Positions 1 through 7,476 of a stretch of DNA of 15,318 nucleotides are shown piece after piece. The notes beneath the pieces are model-generated. The model was given only the letters and a program-made list of their open reading frames with translations. It did not search any database and was not told the DNA's origin. A program made the translations under genes and the position numbers. Source of the DNA: an uncultured Alistipes sp. (GTDB lineage Bacteria > Bacteroidota > Bacteroidia > Bacteroidales > Rikenellaceae). The stretch covers positions 1 through 15,318 of the forward strand of contig CAMWIG010000025.1 in the NCBI GenBank assembly GCA_947174295.1, in the 5' to 3' direction. Position 1 is the stretch's first letter, and every line of letters begins with the position of its first letter.

Positions 1-1553
1 CCGACCATCCGGTGCGCGACGCATGGCTGGACTCCGAACAGAACACCACGTGGTGTACGAACAACTACTGGTCGCGCTACTGGCAGCAGATTCGATTGTG
101 CTCGCAATTCATCGAGAACATAGACAATGCGGCCGTGAACAGCGAGAGCGACCGCGATCGCATGCGCGCCGAAGCCCACGTATTGCGAGCCTATTTTTAC
201 TCGGAACTCGTAAAATGGTTCGGCCCGCTGCCGGTAGTCAGGGAGTCGATTGCGTTCGATTCGAACTTCTCGAACATGAAGCGCGAATCGGTCTACGAAG
301 TGGCCAAATTCATCGAAGAGGATTGCGATGCCGCCATCTATTCGGACAATCTGCCGTGGCGCATCACCACAGCGTCGGAGAACCTGCGGGTGACCAAGGC
401 GCTGGCCTGGGCAATCAAGTCGAAAATGATGCTCTTCGCCGCCAGTCCGCTCTTCAACGAGGGCGAAGACCATTGGGAAGAGGCCTACGAGATGAACCGC
501 GATGCGGTGAACGCACTCAAAAGCAACGGATACGAACTCTTCAAGGAGTGTACTAACCCCAATACCTACGGAACGGGCGATGCCGCCGCATTCCGGCAGC
601 TCTTCAACACGGCGGCCGATTACGCCGCCGAGCCGCGCGACCGCGAAACCATATGGCAGCACGTGGGGCATACGTGTTTCGTATGGCATATCGGCTATAT
701 CGGCAGCAAGGGCCAGAATGGCGTCGACGGTACATATGCGTGCGGCGCATGCCCCACGCAGGAGCTGGTCGATGCGTTCAATACGCTCGACGGCGAACCC
801 GTTCTCGACCTCGCGAAACCCTATTCGGATGAGATGCACCTCGTCCCGAACTACAACCCCGCCAACAAGATGTACGATCCTGCGAATCCGTTCGCCAATC
901 GCGATCCGCGCATGGAGGAGACTCTGATGCACAACGGGTCGGTGTTCATCTGGAACGGCGAGCCGAAGACGGTGCAGACTTTCAAGGGCGGCTACAACGA
1001 AATCAACCTGACGCCCGGGCAGGTCTTCAATACCCGCACGGGATATTATCACTGCAAGTTCGTGCAGCCCGGCGCATGCAAACAGAACGGTATTCAGACC
1101 CCTGCGTGGAAGTTCTTCCGCCTGGGCGAGATTATCCTCAACTATGCCGAGGCGGCCGCCGAAGCCAACCGCCTGAGCGATGCCAGGGCTGCCGTCAACG
1201 AAATCAGGGCCCGCGTGGGTATGCCTTCGCTGCCCGAAGGACTGAGCCGCGAGGAGATGATTATGCGCGTGCGCAACGAGCGTCAGGTGGAGCTGGCCTG
1301 GGAGGAGTGCCGCTATTTCGACCTGCGCCGCTGGCAGCGTCCCGGCGGAGACCTTTCGGCCACCTGCCGGTGGCTGACCGGCATGGAGCCGGTTCCGCAG
1401 TCCGACGGCACGTTCAGGTACCAGCGGTACAGCATTTCGACCACGCCGCGCGGAGGAGCCGATATGCGCGACCTGCTGTTGCCGATTCCGCCGGTCGAAG
1501 TCGCCCGTCTGGAACTCGTCACCGGAGAGTCGTGGCAAAATCCGGGTTGGTAA
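1..1553 (+). CDS. SusD/RagB-like outer-membrane glycan-binding lipoprotein (5' truncated)
   Basis: SusD-family proteins are surface lipoproteins that cap a SusC transporter and bind the glycan to be imported. The reading frame is already open at base 3 (Asp-His-Pro-Val...), so the GTG at 12 is an internal valine and the true start lies upstream. Seen here are the family's helical core (RAEAHVLRAYFYSELVKWFG, about residues 55-74 of the fragment), the QELVDAF and NYNPAN/ANRDPRMEE segments, the LGEIILNYAEAAAEA helix, AVNEIRARVG, and RNERQVELAWEECRYFDLRRW near the end. The C-terminus WQNPGW is typical. Alignment by eye to the second SusD at 4455-6272 suggests about 80 residues, including the lipoprotein signal, are missing. 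The two SusD proteins are clear paralogs. The next gene, a SusC, starts 30 bp downstream, so this SusD most likely pairs with another SusC upstream. The stop is TAA. Confidence 0.95.
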   Translation, partial: DHPVRDAWLDSEQNTTWCTNNYWSRYWQQIRLCSQFIENIDNAAVNSESDRDRMRAEAHVLRAYFYSELVKWFGPLPVVRESIAFDSNFSNMKRESVYEVAKFIEEDCDAAIYSDNLPWRITTASENLRVTKALAWAIKSKMMLFAASPLFNEGEDHWEEAYEMNRDAVNALKSNGYELFKECTNPNTYGTGDAAAFRQLFNTAADYAAEPRDRETIWQHVGHTCFVWHIGYIGSKGQNGVDGTYACGACPTQELVDAFNTLDGEPVLDLAKPYSDEMHLVPNYNPANKMYDPANPFANRDPRMEETLMHNGSVFIWNGEPKTVQTFKGGYNEINLTPGQVFNTRTGYYHCKFVQPGACKQNGIQTPAWKFFRLGEIILNYAEAAAEANRLSDARAAVNEIRARVGMPSLPEGLSREEMIMRVRNERQVELAWEECRYFDLRRWQRPGGDLSATCRWLTGMEPVPQSDGTFRYQRYSISTTPRGGADMRDLLLPIPPVEVARLELVTGESWQNPGW

Positions 1554-1583
1554 GATTTGATATAATTTGAAAAGCTAAGCAAC

Positions 1584-4442
1584 ATGAATCATAGGAAAAA
1601 CAATATGGCGGCATGGATCGTTTGCGCCTGCCTGACCCTGTCGGCGGCTGCCGGCTACGGTCAGGAACCGGCCGAAAATTCGGCCGCGGCCCCGGACGAA
1701 GAGCAGACCGTCGATCTGGGATACTACTCGCTGCCCGCCAGAGCGGTCACGGGCGCCGTATCGAGTGTTTCGGGCAAGGAGCTCAGACGAACGCCGGACG
1801 CCAGCCTGCCGAGAACATTCGCGGGACGTTTCAGCGGCCTGACGACTCTGGAAAGCAATACCGAATTGTCGCGCGGTGCGTTCGATACCGAGTCGATCGG
1901 TATGTCGTGGTGGATACGCGGACTGTCGACCGTCAACGGCTCGACGCCGATGATTATCATCGACGGCGTGCTGTGCCCCAATGCCAGCTACGCCTATCTG
2001 TCGCCCGACGAGGTAGAATCGGTAACCGTTCTGAAAGATGCCTCCGTACTGGCGCTTTACGGCATTCAGGGCGCCAACGGCGCCATCTCGATTCGCACCC
2101 GGCGCGGCCACGTCGGCAAGACGCACGTGACGGTCACGATCGATCAGTCGCTCCAACAGATGACCCGCCGGCCGCCTTTCGTCAACTCGGGCGATTACGT
2201 CGACATGCGCAACCAGGCCGGTTACAACGACGGACTGGGACGCTATTCGCAATTCTCGCAATCGGATGCGGAGCGTTTCCGTGCCGGCGGCGACGAGCTG
2301 TACCCCAGCAACGACTGGTTCGGCATGTTCGTCCGGCCGTTGACCTACATGACCCGTGCGGGTGTTACCGTCTACGGCGGCAGCCAAAAGGTGCAGTATT
2401 TCTCCAATGTCAACTACATGCACCAGCAGTCGCCGTTCCGAACCGTCGAGGAGGCCGGTTCGAAATACGATCCGCAGCCGGCGAACAACTGGATTAACTT
2501 CCGCTCGAACGTCGACGTGAAGTTCAACTCCTATCTGAGCGGTTTCCTCCGTCTGGCGGGAAACGTCAAGAACGAGCGGACGACAGGTTATTCGAATGCG
2601 GCGATATACGATCATCTGTTCACCCTCCCGCCGACCATGTACGGCCCGCTTACTCCGAGCGGCGACGGATATGAAAACGGCGGGCAGGTAGTGACGCACG
2701 ACGACGAGAGCCTGCCGGTCTACGGTATGCTCAACCGTTCGGGATATATCAACAATCTCTATGTCAACATCACCGCACAGGCCGGACTGAACCTCGACCT
2801 CGGATTCCTGACCGAGGGCCTTTCGCTCGGCGGAACGATGGCCTATCAGACCAATTCGCTCAATCAGACCCGAACGACGCAGAATTTCGAGCGTTACATC
2901 CGCACCAAGGATTTGTCGGGTCTCTATTTCACGCAGAAGGGGTCGGACCTCAATACGCCGCTCTCTTACGGCAAGTCCACGACCATGGATTACAACCTGA
3001 ATCTCTATGCCCATGCTGACTACAACCGCCGATTCGGCGACCACAGCATCAACGCTCTGGGGTATATTTTCTATCAGAGACAGGAGCTTCAAAAGAGTAA
3101 TCTGCCCTACAAGCGCGAGAGCATGGGTGCGACCGTAACCTACGGTTTCCGTAACCGCTACTTCATCAAGGGCGATATCGGCTATTCGGGTTCGGACCAG
3201 TTCCATCCCGATCGCCGCTACGTGGCCACTCCGTCGGTGTCGGCAGCGTGGATTGTATCGGACGAGAGTTTCCTGCGCGGCGCGGCGTGGCTGAACATGT
3301 TGAAACTGCGAGCTTCTTACGGCATCACGGCCAACGACCAGCTCGGCGGCGCACGCATTCTCTACATCGACTACATAGACGTCAACGGCAACGAAGGCCT
3401 GAAAGGCAATCCCAATCTGTCGGCCGAGAAGATGAAGAAGCAGAACTACGGATTCGACCTCGGGCTGTTCCGGCAGTTGAGCATCTCGTTCGACTGGTAC
3501 AAGTCGCTTTGCGACAACATGCTGGTGAGCAGCTCGGGGACAATCCCCCAGTATCAGGGCGTGGCTCTGGGCAACTATCCGAAGACCAACGGCGGCCGGA
3601 TGGAGAATCAGGGATTCGAAATCGAGGCGCTGTATGAGAAGCAGCTCCGGGACTGGACATTTCATGTCGGCGGCTCTTTCAGCTACAATCGCAACCGTGT
3701 GATTAGCGTCAACGAGGCGCCGTACAATTCGGATTACGCCTACCGTCACCGCACCGAGGGCTACTCGTCCGGCCAGATATGGGGATACCTTATCGATTAC
3801 AGCAACGGTAACGGAATGTTCAACTTCCAGGACGAACTGGATGCCTCGGGCCTCACCTACGCTTTCGGCACGCCTCGCCTGGGCGACTTCATCTACCGGG
3901 ATTTGAACGGCGATAAGGTAATCGACGAAAAGGACATGGCGCCGATAGGCTATTCGCGGCTGCCGCGCCAAACGTACAGCATCACCGCCGGTTTCAGCTG
4001 GAAAGGCTTGGAGGTCAACGTGCTGTTCCAGGGTGTCGGCCAGGCTTCCGTCGCCGTGAACGGCGTAGGAGTCTATGAGAACGCTTACCAGGGCATCTTC
4101 TCCGACATTCACCGAAACGCCTGGACTCCCGAGCGCTGGAACAGCGGCCGACGGATCGACTATCCGGCGCTGTCGCTCAACGAATCGACGAACCACGTGC
4201 AGAACAGCTTCTTCGTGTGGGACGCTTCGTTCCTCCGGCTGAAAAATGTCGAGATTGCCTACACGCTGCCGCAGCGCATATCGCGCAAAATCGGCGCCGG
4301 GAACATCCGATTCTCGCTGAGCGGGCAGAATCTGCTCACGTTCGACAACATGCGGTCGAAATATATCGACCCCGAAGTCGGAACGCTGTGCGACTTCCAG
4401 CCCTATCGGGTCTATAACCTCGGTGTGAGTGTCACTTTTTAA
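1584..4442 (+). CDS. SusC/RagA-like TonB-dependent outer-membrane transporter
   Basis: A 952-residue TonB-dependent beta-barrel receptor that imports glycan oligosaccharides across the outer membrane together with a SusD lid. A Sec signal (hydrophobic about 9-23, likely cut near Gln27) leads into a TonB-box-like stretch (EQTVDLGYY, 40-48). The plug follows: TGAVSSVSGKEL (56-67), WIRGLSTVNGSTPMIIIDGV (110-129), LKDASVLALYGIQGANGAI (150-168). The rest is barrel, with a DLNGDKVID acidic motif at 773-781, ASFLRLKNVEIAYTLP near the end, and an aromatic C-terminus (GVSVTF) expected for barrel insertion. The N-terminal carboxypeptidase-like regulatory domain common in SusC proteins is absent, so the protein is at the short end of the family. 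ATG 1584 is preferred; an in-frame ATG at 1605 would also keep a signal. No Shine-Dalgarno is visible. The partner SusD begins 12 bp downstream. Confidence 0.97.
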   Translation: MNHRKNNMAAWIVCACLTLSAAAGYGQEPAENSAAAPDEEQTVDLGYYSLPARAVTGAVSSVSGKELRRTPDASLPRTFAGRFSGLTTLESNTELSRGAFDTESIGMSWWIRGLSTVNGSTPMIIIDGVLCPNASYAYLSPDEVESVTVLKDASVLALYGIQGANGAISIRTRRGHVGKTHVTVTIDQSLQQMTRRPPFVNSGDYVDMRNQAGYNDGLGRYSQFSQSDAERFRAGGDELYPSNDWFGMFVRPLTYMTRAGVTVYGGSQKVQYFSNVNYMHQQSPFRTVEEAGSKYDPQPANNWINFRSNVDVKFNSYLSGFLRLAGNVKNERTTGYSNAAIYDHLFTLPPTMYGPLTPSGDGYENGGQVVTHDDESLPVYGMLNRSGYINNLYVNITAQAGLNLDLGFLTEGLSLGGTMAYQTNSLNQTRTTQNFERYIRTKDLSGLYFTQKGSDLNTPLSYGKSTTMDYNLNLYAHADYNRRFGDHSINALGYIFYQRQELQKSNLPYKRESMGATVTYGFRNRYFIKGDIGYSGSDQFHPDRRYVATPSVSAAWIVSDESFLRGAAWLNMLKLRASYGITANDQLGGARILYIDYIDVNGNEGLKGNPNLSAEKMKKQNYGFDLGLFRQLSISFDWYKSLCDNMLVSSSGTIPQYQGVALGNYPKTNGGRMENQGFEIEALYEKQLRDWTFHVGGSFSYNRNRVISVNEAPYNSDYAYRHRTEGYSSGQIWGYLIDYSNGNGMFNFQDELDASGLTYAFGTPRLGDFIYRDLNGDKVIDEKDMAPIGYSRLPRQTYSITAGFSWKGLEVNVLFQGVGQASVAVNGVGVYENAYQGIFSDIHRNAWTPERWNSGRRIDYPALSLNESTNHVQNSFFVWDASFLRLKNVEIAYTLPQRISRKIGAGNIRFSLSGQNLLTFDNMRSKYIDPEVGTLCDFQPYRVYNLGVSVTF

Positions 4443-4454
4443 CAGCAATACGTT

Positions 4455-6272
4455 ATGAAGAAAAATATAATCAGACTTTTGATTCTTGTCGTCGGAGCAT
4501 GGGTCGGCGGTTCATGCGCCGATCTGGATGTACGGTCCGACGGTCGAATCTCCTATGCGGACATATTCAGACACTACGGTCGTACATTGAACTATGTCAA
4601 CGGCTGCATCGGCAATATTTCGCAAATCAGCATGACTTCGTGCGGCGGTACGTCGCTCGGATCGTTCTGCGACGAAGCGCACGATGCGAGCGATTTCGCC
4701 GACGGCGCGGTTTCGGACTGGTACAAGGGTTACGCTACGTCCAGTTACTTCCCGCTCGGCGATCCGTGGGCTTCGCTCTACCAGGCGATTCGTCACTGCA
4801 ACACGTTCCTGTTGTATATCGACGACCCCGAGATAGCGACTTATCCGTTCCGCGAAGTGGAGAAGAACGGCTGGATCGCCCAGGTGAGGGTGGCGCGTGC
4901 CTATTACTACCTGCAACTCATCAAACGCTACGGCGGCGTACCGCTGGTGAAGGTTCCCTACGGCACGGGTCACGACTACAAGGCCGACAGCCGGGCTTCG
5001 TTCGAGGAGTGCGCCGATTTCATCATCGGCGAGTGCCGCAAGGCGCTGGCGACGGAAGAGACTTCGGGTCCGAGCACGATGGGCTTCCGCTGGGATATCA
5101 ACGACACGGAGCGCGGCACGATTACCCGGGCTTTCGCCTACGCCGTGATGTCGCAGACTGCCCTCTATGCCGCAAGTCCGCTCTGGAACGACGGTTCGGG
5201 CAAGTACACCTGGGACAAGGCGACCGAAATCACGAAAGAGGCGCTGGACCAGTGCCTGCTCCACGGATTCCGTCTGTTCACGACCAAGCCGGCCGCCTCG
5301 GTGGCGCAGAATGCGTATGCCTACTACCATATCACCCGTTCCGATCCGAGCCGCTCGATTGACAAGGAGACGATTTTCGAGTCTTCGGCACAGACGAACG
5401 TCTGGCGATATGCCGGAACTCCCATCACTCCCGGTATGGATCGCGCCGGCGCCGGCCCCTCGCAGGAGCTGGTCGATGCCTACGAAACCGTCGACGGAGT
5501 GCCCGTGCTCGATTTGGATCAGCCCTACAAGGATGCCGACCATCTCGAACCGAACTACAACCCCGACAATCTGACCTACAAGCAGAACAATCCGTATGAA
5601 AATCGGGATCCGCGCTTTTATGCGACGATTTACTACAACGGAGCTCCGCGCTATCTCGACGGCCGTGCTACGACCGTAGATACCTACGTGGGCGGCAACT
5701 GCGGAATCTCGGATGACGTGACCGACACGCGTTATACCCGTACTGGCTACTACGTGCGCAAGTACAACAACTACCGCTCGGGAACGGAGATTGCCGCCGA
5801 CGGATACATGCCGATTTTCCGTCTGGCGGAGCTCTATCTCAATTTCGCGGAAGCGGCCTATCAGGCCAAGGGCCCCGATGTGCTGGTGCGTTCGACCGTC
5901 GGCGGCGAGATGATTTCCGCACGGACGGCGGTCAATGCGATTCGCGAGCGGGCCGAAATGCCCGAGCTGCCACGCGGCATGTCGAAAGAGGATTTCGGCA
6001 AGCGATATCGCAACGAGCGGCGTGTGGAGCTGGCATTCGAGGAGCATCGTTTCTTCGACGTGCGACGCTGGAAAATCCTGCGCGAGACGGACGGTTTCGT
6101 GACGGGCATGAGAATCGAGCGCGGACTGAGCGGGACACTGACCTTCCAGCGCGTGAAACTCGCCGAGCGCGGTACCGGGGACGACAAATACCTGATGTTC
6201 CCAATCAACCGCTCCGAAGTGGACAAAGTGACGGAGCTGACCGGCGCCGACTGGCAGAATCCGGGGTGGTAG
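4455..6272 (+). CDS. SusD/RagB-like glycan-binding lipoprotein (partner of the SusC at 1584-4442)
   Basis: A 605-residue complete SusD-family lipoprotein. The N-terminus is a lipoprotein signal (hydrophobic 5-18, then GGSC with the lipidated Cys at 21). It is followed by acidic ADLD, consistent with a Bacteroidota surface-export signal. The core includes the WASLYQAIRHCNTF helix (105-118), RVARAYYYLQLIKRYGGVPLV (145-165), SQELVDAYE, NYNPDN..YENRDPRFYA, FRLAELYLNFAEAAYQA, RNERRVELAFEEHRFFDVRRW and a terminal WQNPGW. It is paralogous to the truncated SusD at 1-1553. One shared 19-nt identical stretch encodes the QELVDA motif (757-775 and 5461-5479). It sits 12 bp after the SusC stop and 22 bp before the accessory lipoprotein, the standard susC-susD-SGBP order. 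The role, closing the SusC barrel and presenting glycan, follows from the family; the exact ligand cannot be read from sequence. Confidence 0.97.
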   Translation: MKKNIIRLLILVVGAWVGGSCADLDVRSDGRISYADIFRHYGRTLNYVNGCIGNISQISMTSCGGTSLGSFCDEAHDASDFADGAVSDWYKGYATSSYFPLGDPWASLYQAIRHCNTFLLYIDDPEIATYPFREVEKNGWIAQVRVARAYYYLQLIKRYGGVPLVKVPYGTGHDYKADSRASFEECADFIIGECRKALATEETSGPSTMGFRWDINDTERGTITRAFAYAVMSQTALYAASPLWNDGSGKYTWDKATEITKEALDQCLLHGFRLFTTKPAASVAQNAYAYYHITRSDPSRSIDKETIFESSAQTNVWRYAGTPITPGMDRAGAGPSQELVDAYETVDGVPVLDLDQPYKDADHLEPNYNPDNLTYKQNNPYENRDPRFYATIYYNGAPRYLDGRATTVDTYVGGNCGISDDVTDTRYTRTGYYVRKYNNYRSGTEIAADGYMPIFRLAELYLNFAEAAYQAKGPDVLVRSTVGGEMISARTAVNAIRERAEMPELPRGMSKEDFGKRYRNERRVELAFEEHRFFDVRRWKILRETDGFVTGMRIERGLSGTLTFQRVKLAERGTGDDKYLMFPINRSEVDKVTELTGADWQNPGW

Positions 6273-6294
6273 CATACACATAAAGACAAATACA

Positions 6295-7386
6295 ATGAAA
6301 AAATATCTGTTATTTCTGGCAACTATTCTTGCGTGCGCGTCCGCTTGCAGCGATGACGGGACGAAGTCCGGCAAACTGGCTTCGGTTACGGATGTCGAGT
6401 GCGAATCTTTCATCGGCTCGGTCTGCATGAAGTGGAAGAGTCCCGTCGATGAAGACTACTATTATACGACCATCTCCTATCGGAATGCCGCCGGGCAGAC
6501 GATAAGCAAGAAGGTCAGCCGCTTCGGCATGGCTGCCGACGGTACGACCTCGACATACGTGGGCGGATTTTCCGACACGGACGAATACGAATTCACATTG
6601 GTCGCCCACGGTTACAGCGGCGCGAAATCCGCACCGGCAGTAGTGCGCGGGACCCCGCTGGACATCTCCGGGGCGGCGGAGTACGTGATGGAATCGGTCG
6701 CTTTCGAGCCGACCGAAGCCGGAGCGCGCCTGAGCTGGGTGAACGAAACGGAGATAGGCGTGCTGCTGCATCTCTCCTACATCAACGGTCTGGGCATGTA
6801 TATGGACGAAGAGGTCGATGCCACGGCGACCGGCAGTTACACCGTATCCGACCTGACGGGAAGCACCCGGATTATCGTCTGCGCCGAGAACGTGGCGGAC
6901 GGCATGACGACGGCGGAGCGGAGTTTCGAAGTGACGCCGATCGTCGATCCGCGCGACGTGATACTCGTGGTGCACGATCTGTCCAAATCCTCCGGCATCA
7001 AGAGCGCCGTCCCTGTGGAGGGCGAACCCAATGCCATGCGATACGTGCTCGATTACAACGCCGCCGAGCGGTTCCTGCTTTCGGTGCCGCTCGAACAGTC
7101 GCTGCGGCGCACGGACATGATGCTGGTGTTCCAGTACCGCTGTTCGATTCTGGCGCGGTCGCAGCTGATGTTCATGACGAATACGGCCTTCCGCTACGAT
7201 TACGACTGGAACATGCCGGCGACCGACGAGTGGACGACTGTAACGCTCGACATACAGTCGGCAATCGAGGAGACCAAATGGGGAAATGCGGGAGGTACGT
7301 TCCGAATTCTCATATGGCACGAGAAGGAGCTGCCTATTTCGGAATATACGCTCGATTTGCGCAACATTTACATCCGACCGAAATAA
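6295..7386 (+). CDS. SusE-position accessory lipoprotein with FN3-like modules (putative surface glycan-binding protein)
   Basis: A 363-residue lipoprotein of no named family that I can fix. The signal peptide ends at a lipobox (ASAC, Cys18) followed by SDDG, an acidic motif typical of proteins exported to the Bacteroidota cell surface. Residues about 27-120 and 125-215 read as two fibronectin/Ig-like beta modules. The first resembles the FN3-like DUFs found in PUL lipoproteins (VTDVECESF...SVCMKWKSPVDEDYYYTTISY...). Residues about 220-363 form a separate beta-rich module with strands such as MMLVFQYRCS, EWTTVTLDI and FRILIWHEKELP, and the ending LDLRNIYIRPK. That pattern looks like a jelly-roll carbohydrate-binding fold, but this is inference. 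The gene follows susD by 22 bp and is followed by a hairpin, the usual place for a SusE/SGBP-type binding protein. No catalytic motif is visible. Confidence 0.85.
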   Translation: MKKYLLFLATILACASACSDDGTKSGKLASVTDVECESFIGSVCMKWKSPVDEDYYYTTISYRNAAGQTISKKVSRFGMAADGTTSTYVGGFSDTDEYEFTLVAHGYSGAKSAPAVVRGTPLDISGAAEYVMESVAFEPTEAGARLSWVNETEIGVLLHLSYINGLGMYMDEEVDATATGSYTVSDLTGSTRIIVCAENVADGMTTAERSFEVTPIVDPRDVILVVHDLSKSSGIKSAVPVEGEPNAMRYVLDYNAAERFLLSVPLEQSLRRTDMMLVFQYRCSILARSQLMFMTNTAFRYDYDWNMPATDEWTTVTLDIQSAIEETKWGNAGGTFRILIWHEKELPISEYTLDLRNIYIRPK

Positions 7387-7476
7387 ACCCGGCCGCGATT
7401 GGCCGAATCCGGAACGTGTGCCTGTCGTGACAGGCGCACGTTCCGAATTGACTAATAAACCCAATCAATCAGAAGA
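7387..7476 (+). other. 90-bp intergenic region, largest gene-free gap in the window
   Basis: This gap separates the binding/transport genes from the enzyme genes. It holds the hairpin at 7406-7449. After it lies a short AT-richer leader to the GH3 start with only a weak purine stretch (AGAAGA) just before the ATG. I see no match to the Bacteroidota -7 box (TAnnTTTG), so no internal promoter can be supported. Confidence 0.8.
7406..7449 (+). terminator. Strong inverted repeat; terminator-like or transcript-stabilising hairpin
   Basis: The arms 7410-7425 (CGGAACGTGTGCCTGT) and 7430-7445 (ACAGGCGCACGTTCCG) pair over 16 bp, with one G-U wobble (7419/7436) and a 4-nt loop CGTG. Beyond a single C-A mismatch, AAT (7406-7408) pairs with ATT (7447-7449). 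The hairpin lies 23 bp after the accessory lipoprotein stop and 31 bp before the GH3 start. No proper T-run follows (AATTGACTAATAAA), so full Rho-independent termination is doubtful. A partial terminator or a 3'-end stabiliser that keeps transporter mRNA more abundant than enzyme mRNA fits the position; that function is inference. Confidence 0.6.

Noticed and set aside
1554..1583. Possible promoter (TATAATTTG and a second TTTG) before susC
   Set aside because: The spacing does not fit the Bacteroidota -7 consensus TAnnTTTG exactly and no -33 element at the right distance is seen. The gap is only 30 bp, so co-transcription is simpler.
1575..4448. 957-codon open frame on the minus strand covering the whole SusC gene
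   Set aside because: It is in exact codon register with SusC and is open only because SusC uses no TTA, CTA or TCA. Its translation has no recognisable domain, while the plus strand encodes a full TonB-dependent transporter.
757..5479. 19-nt identical sequence at 757-775 and 5461-5479 as a possible recombination repeat
   Set aside because: It encodes the conserved QELVDA segment in both SusD paralogs; shared ancestry and codon bias explain it.
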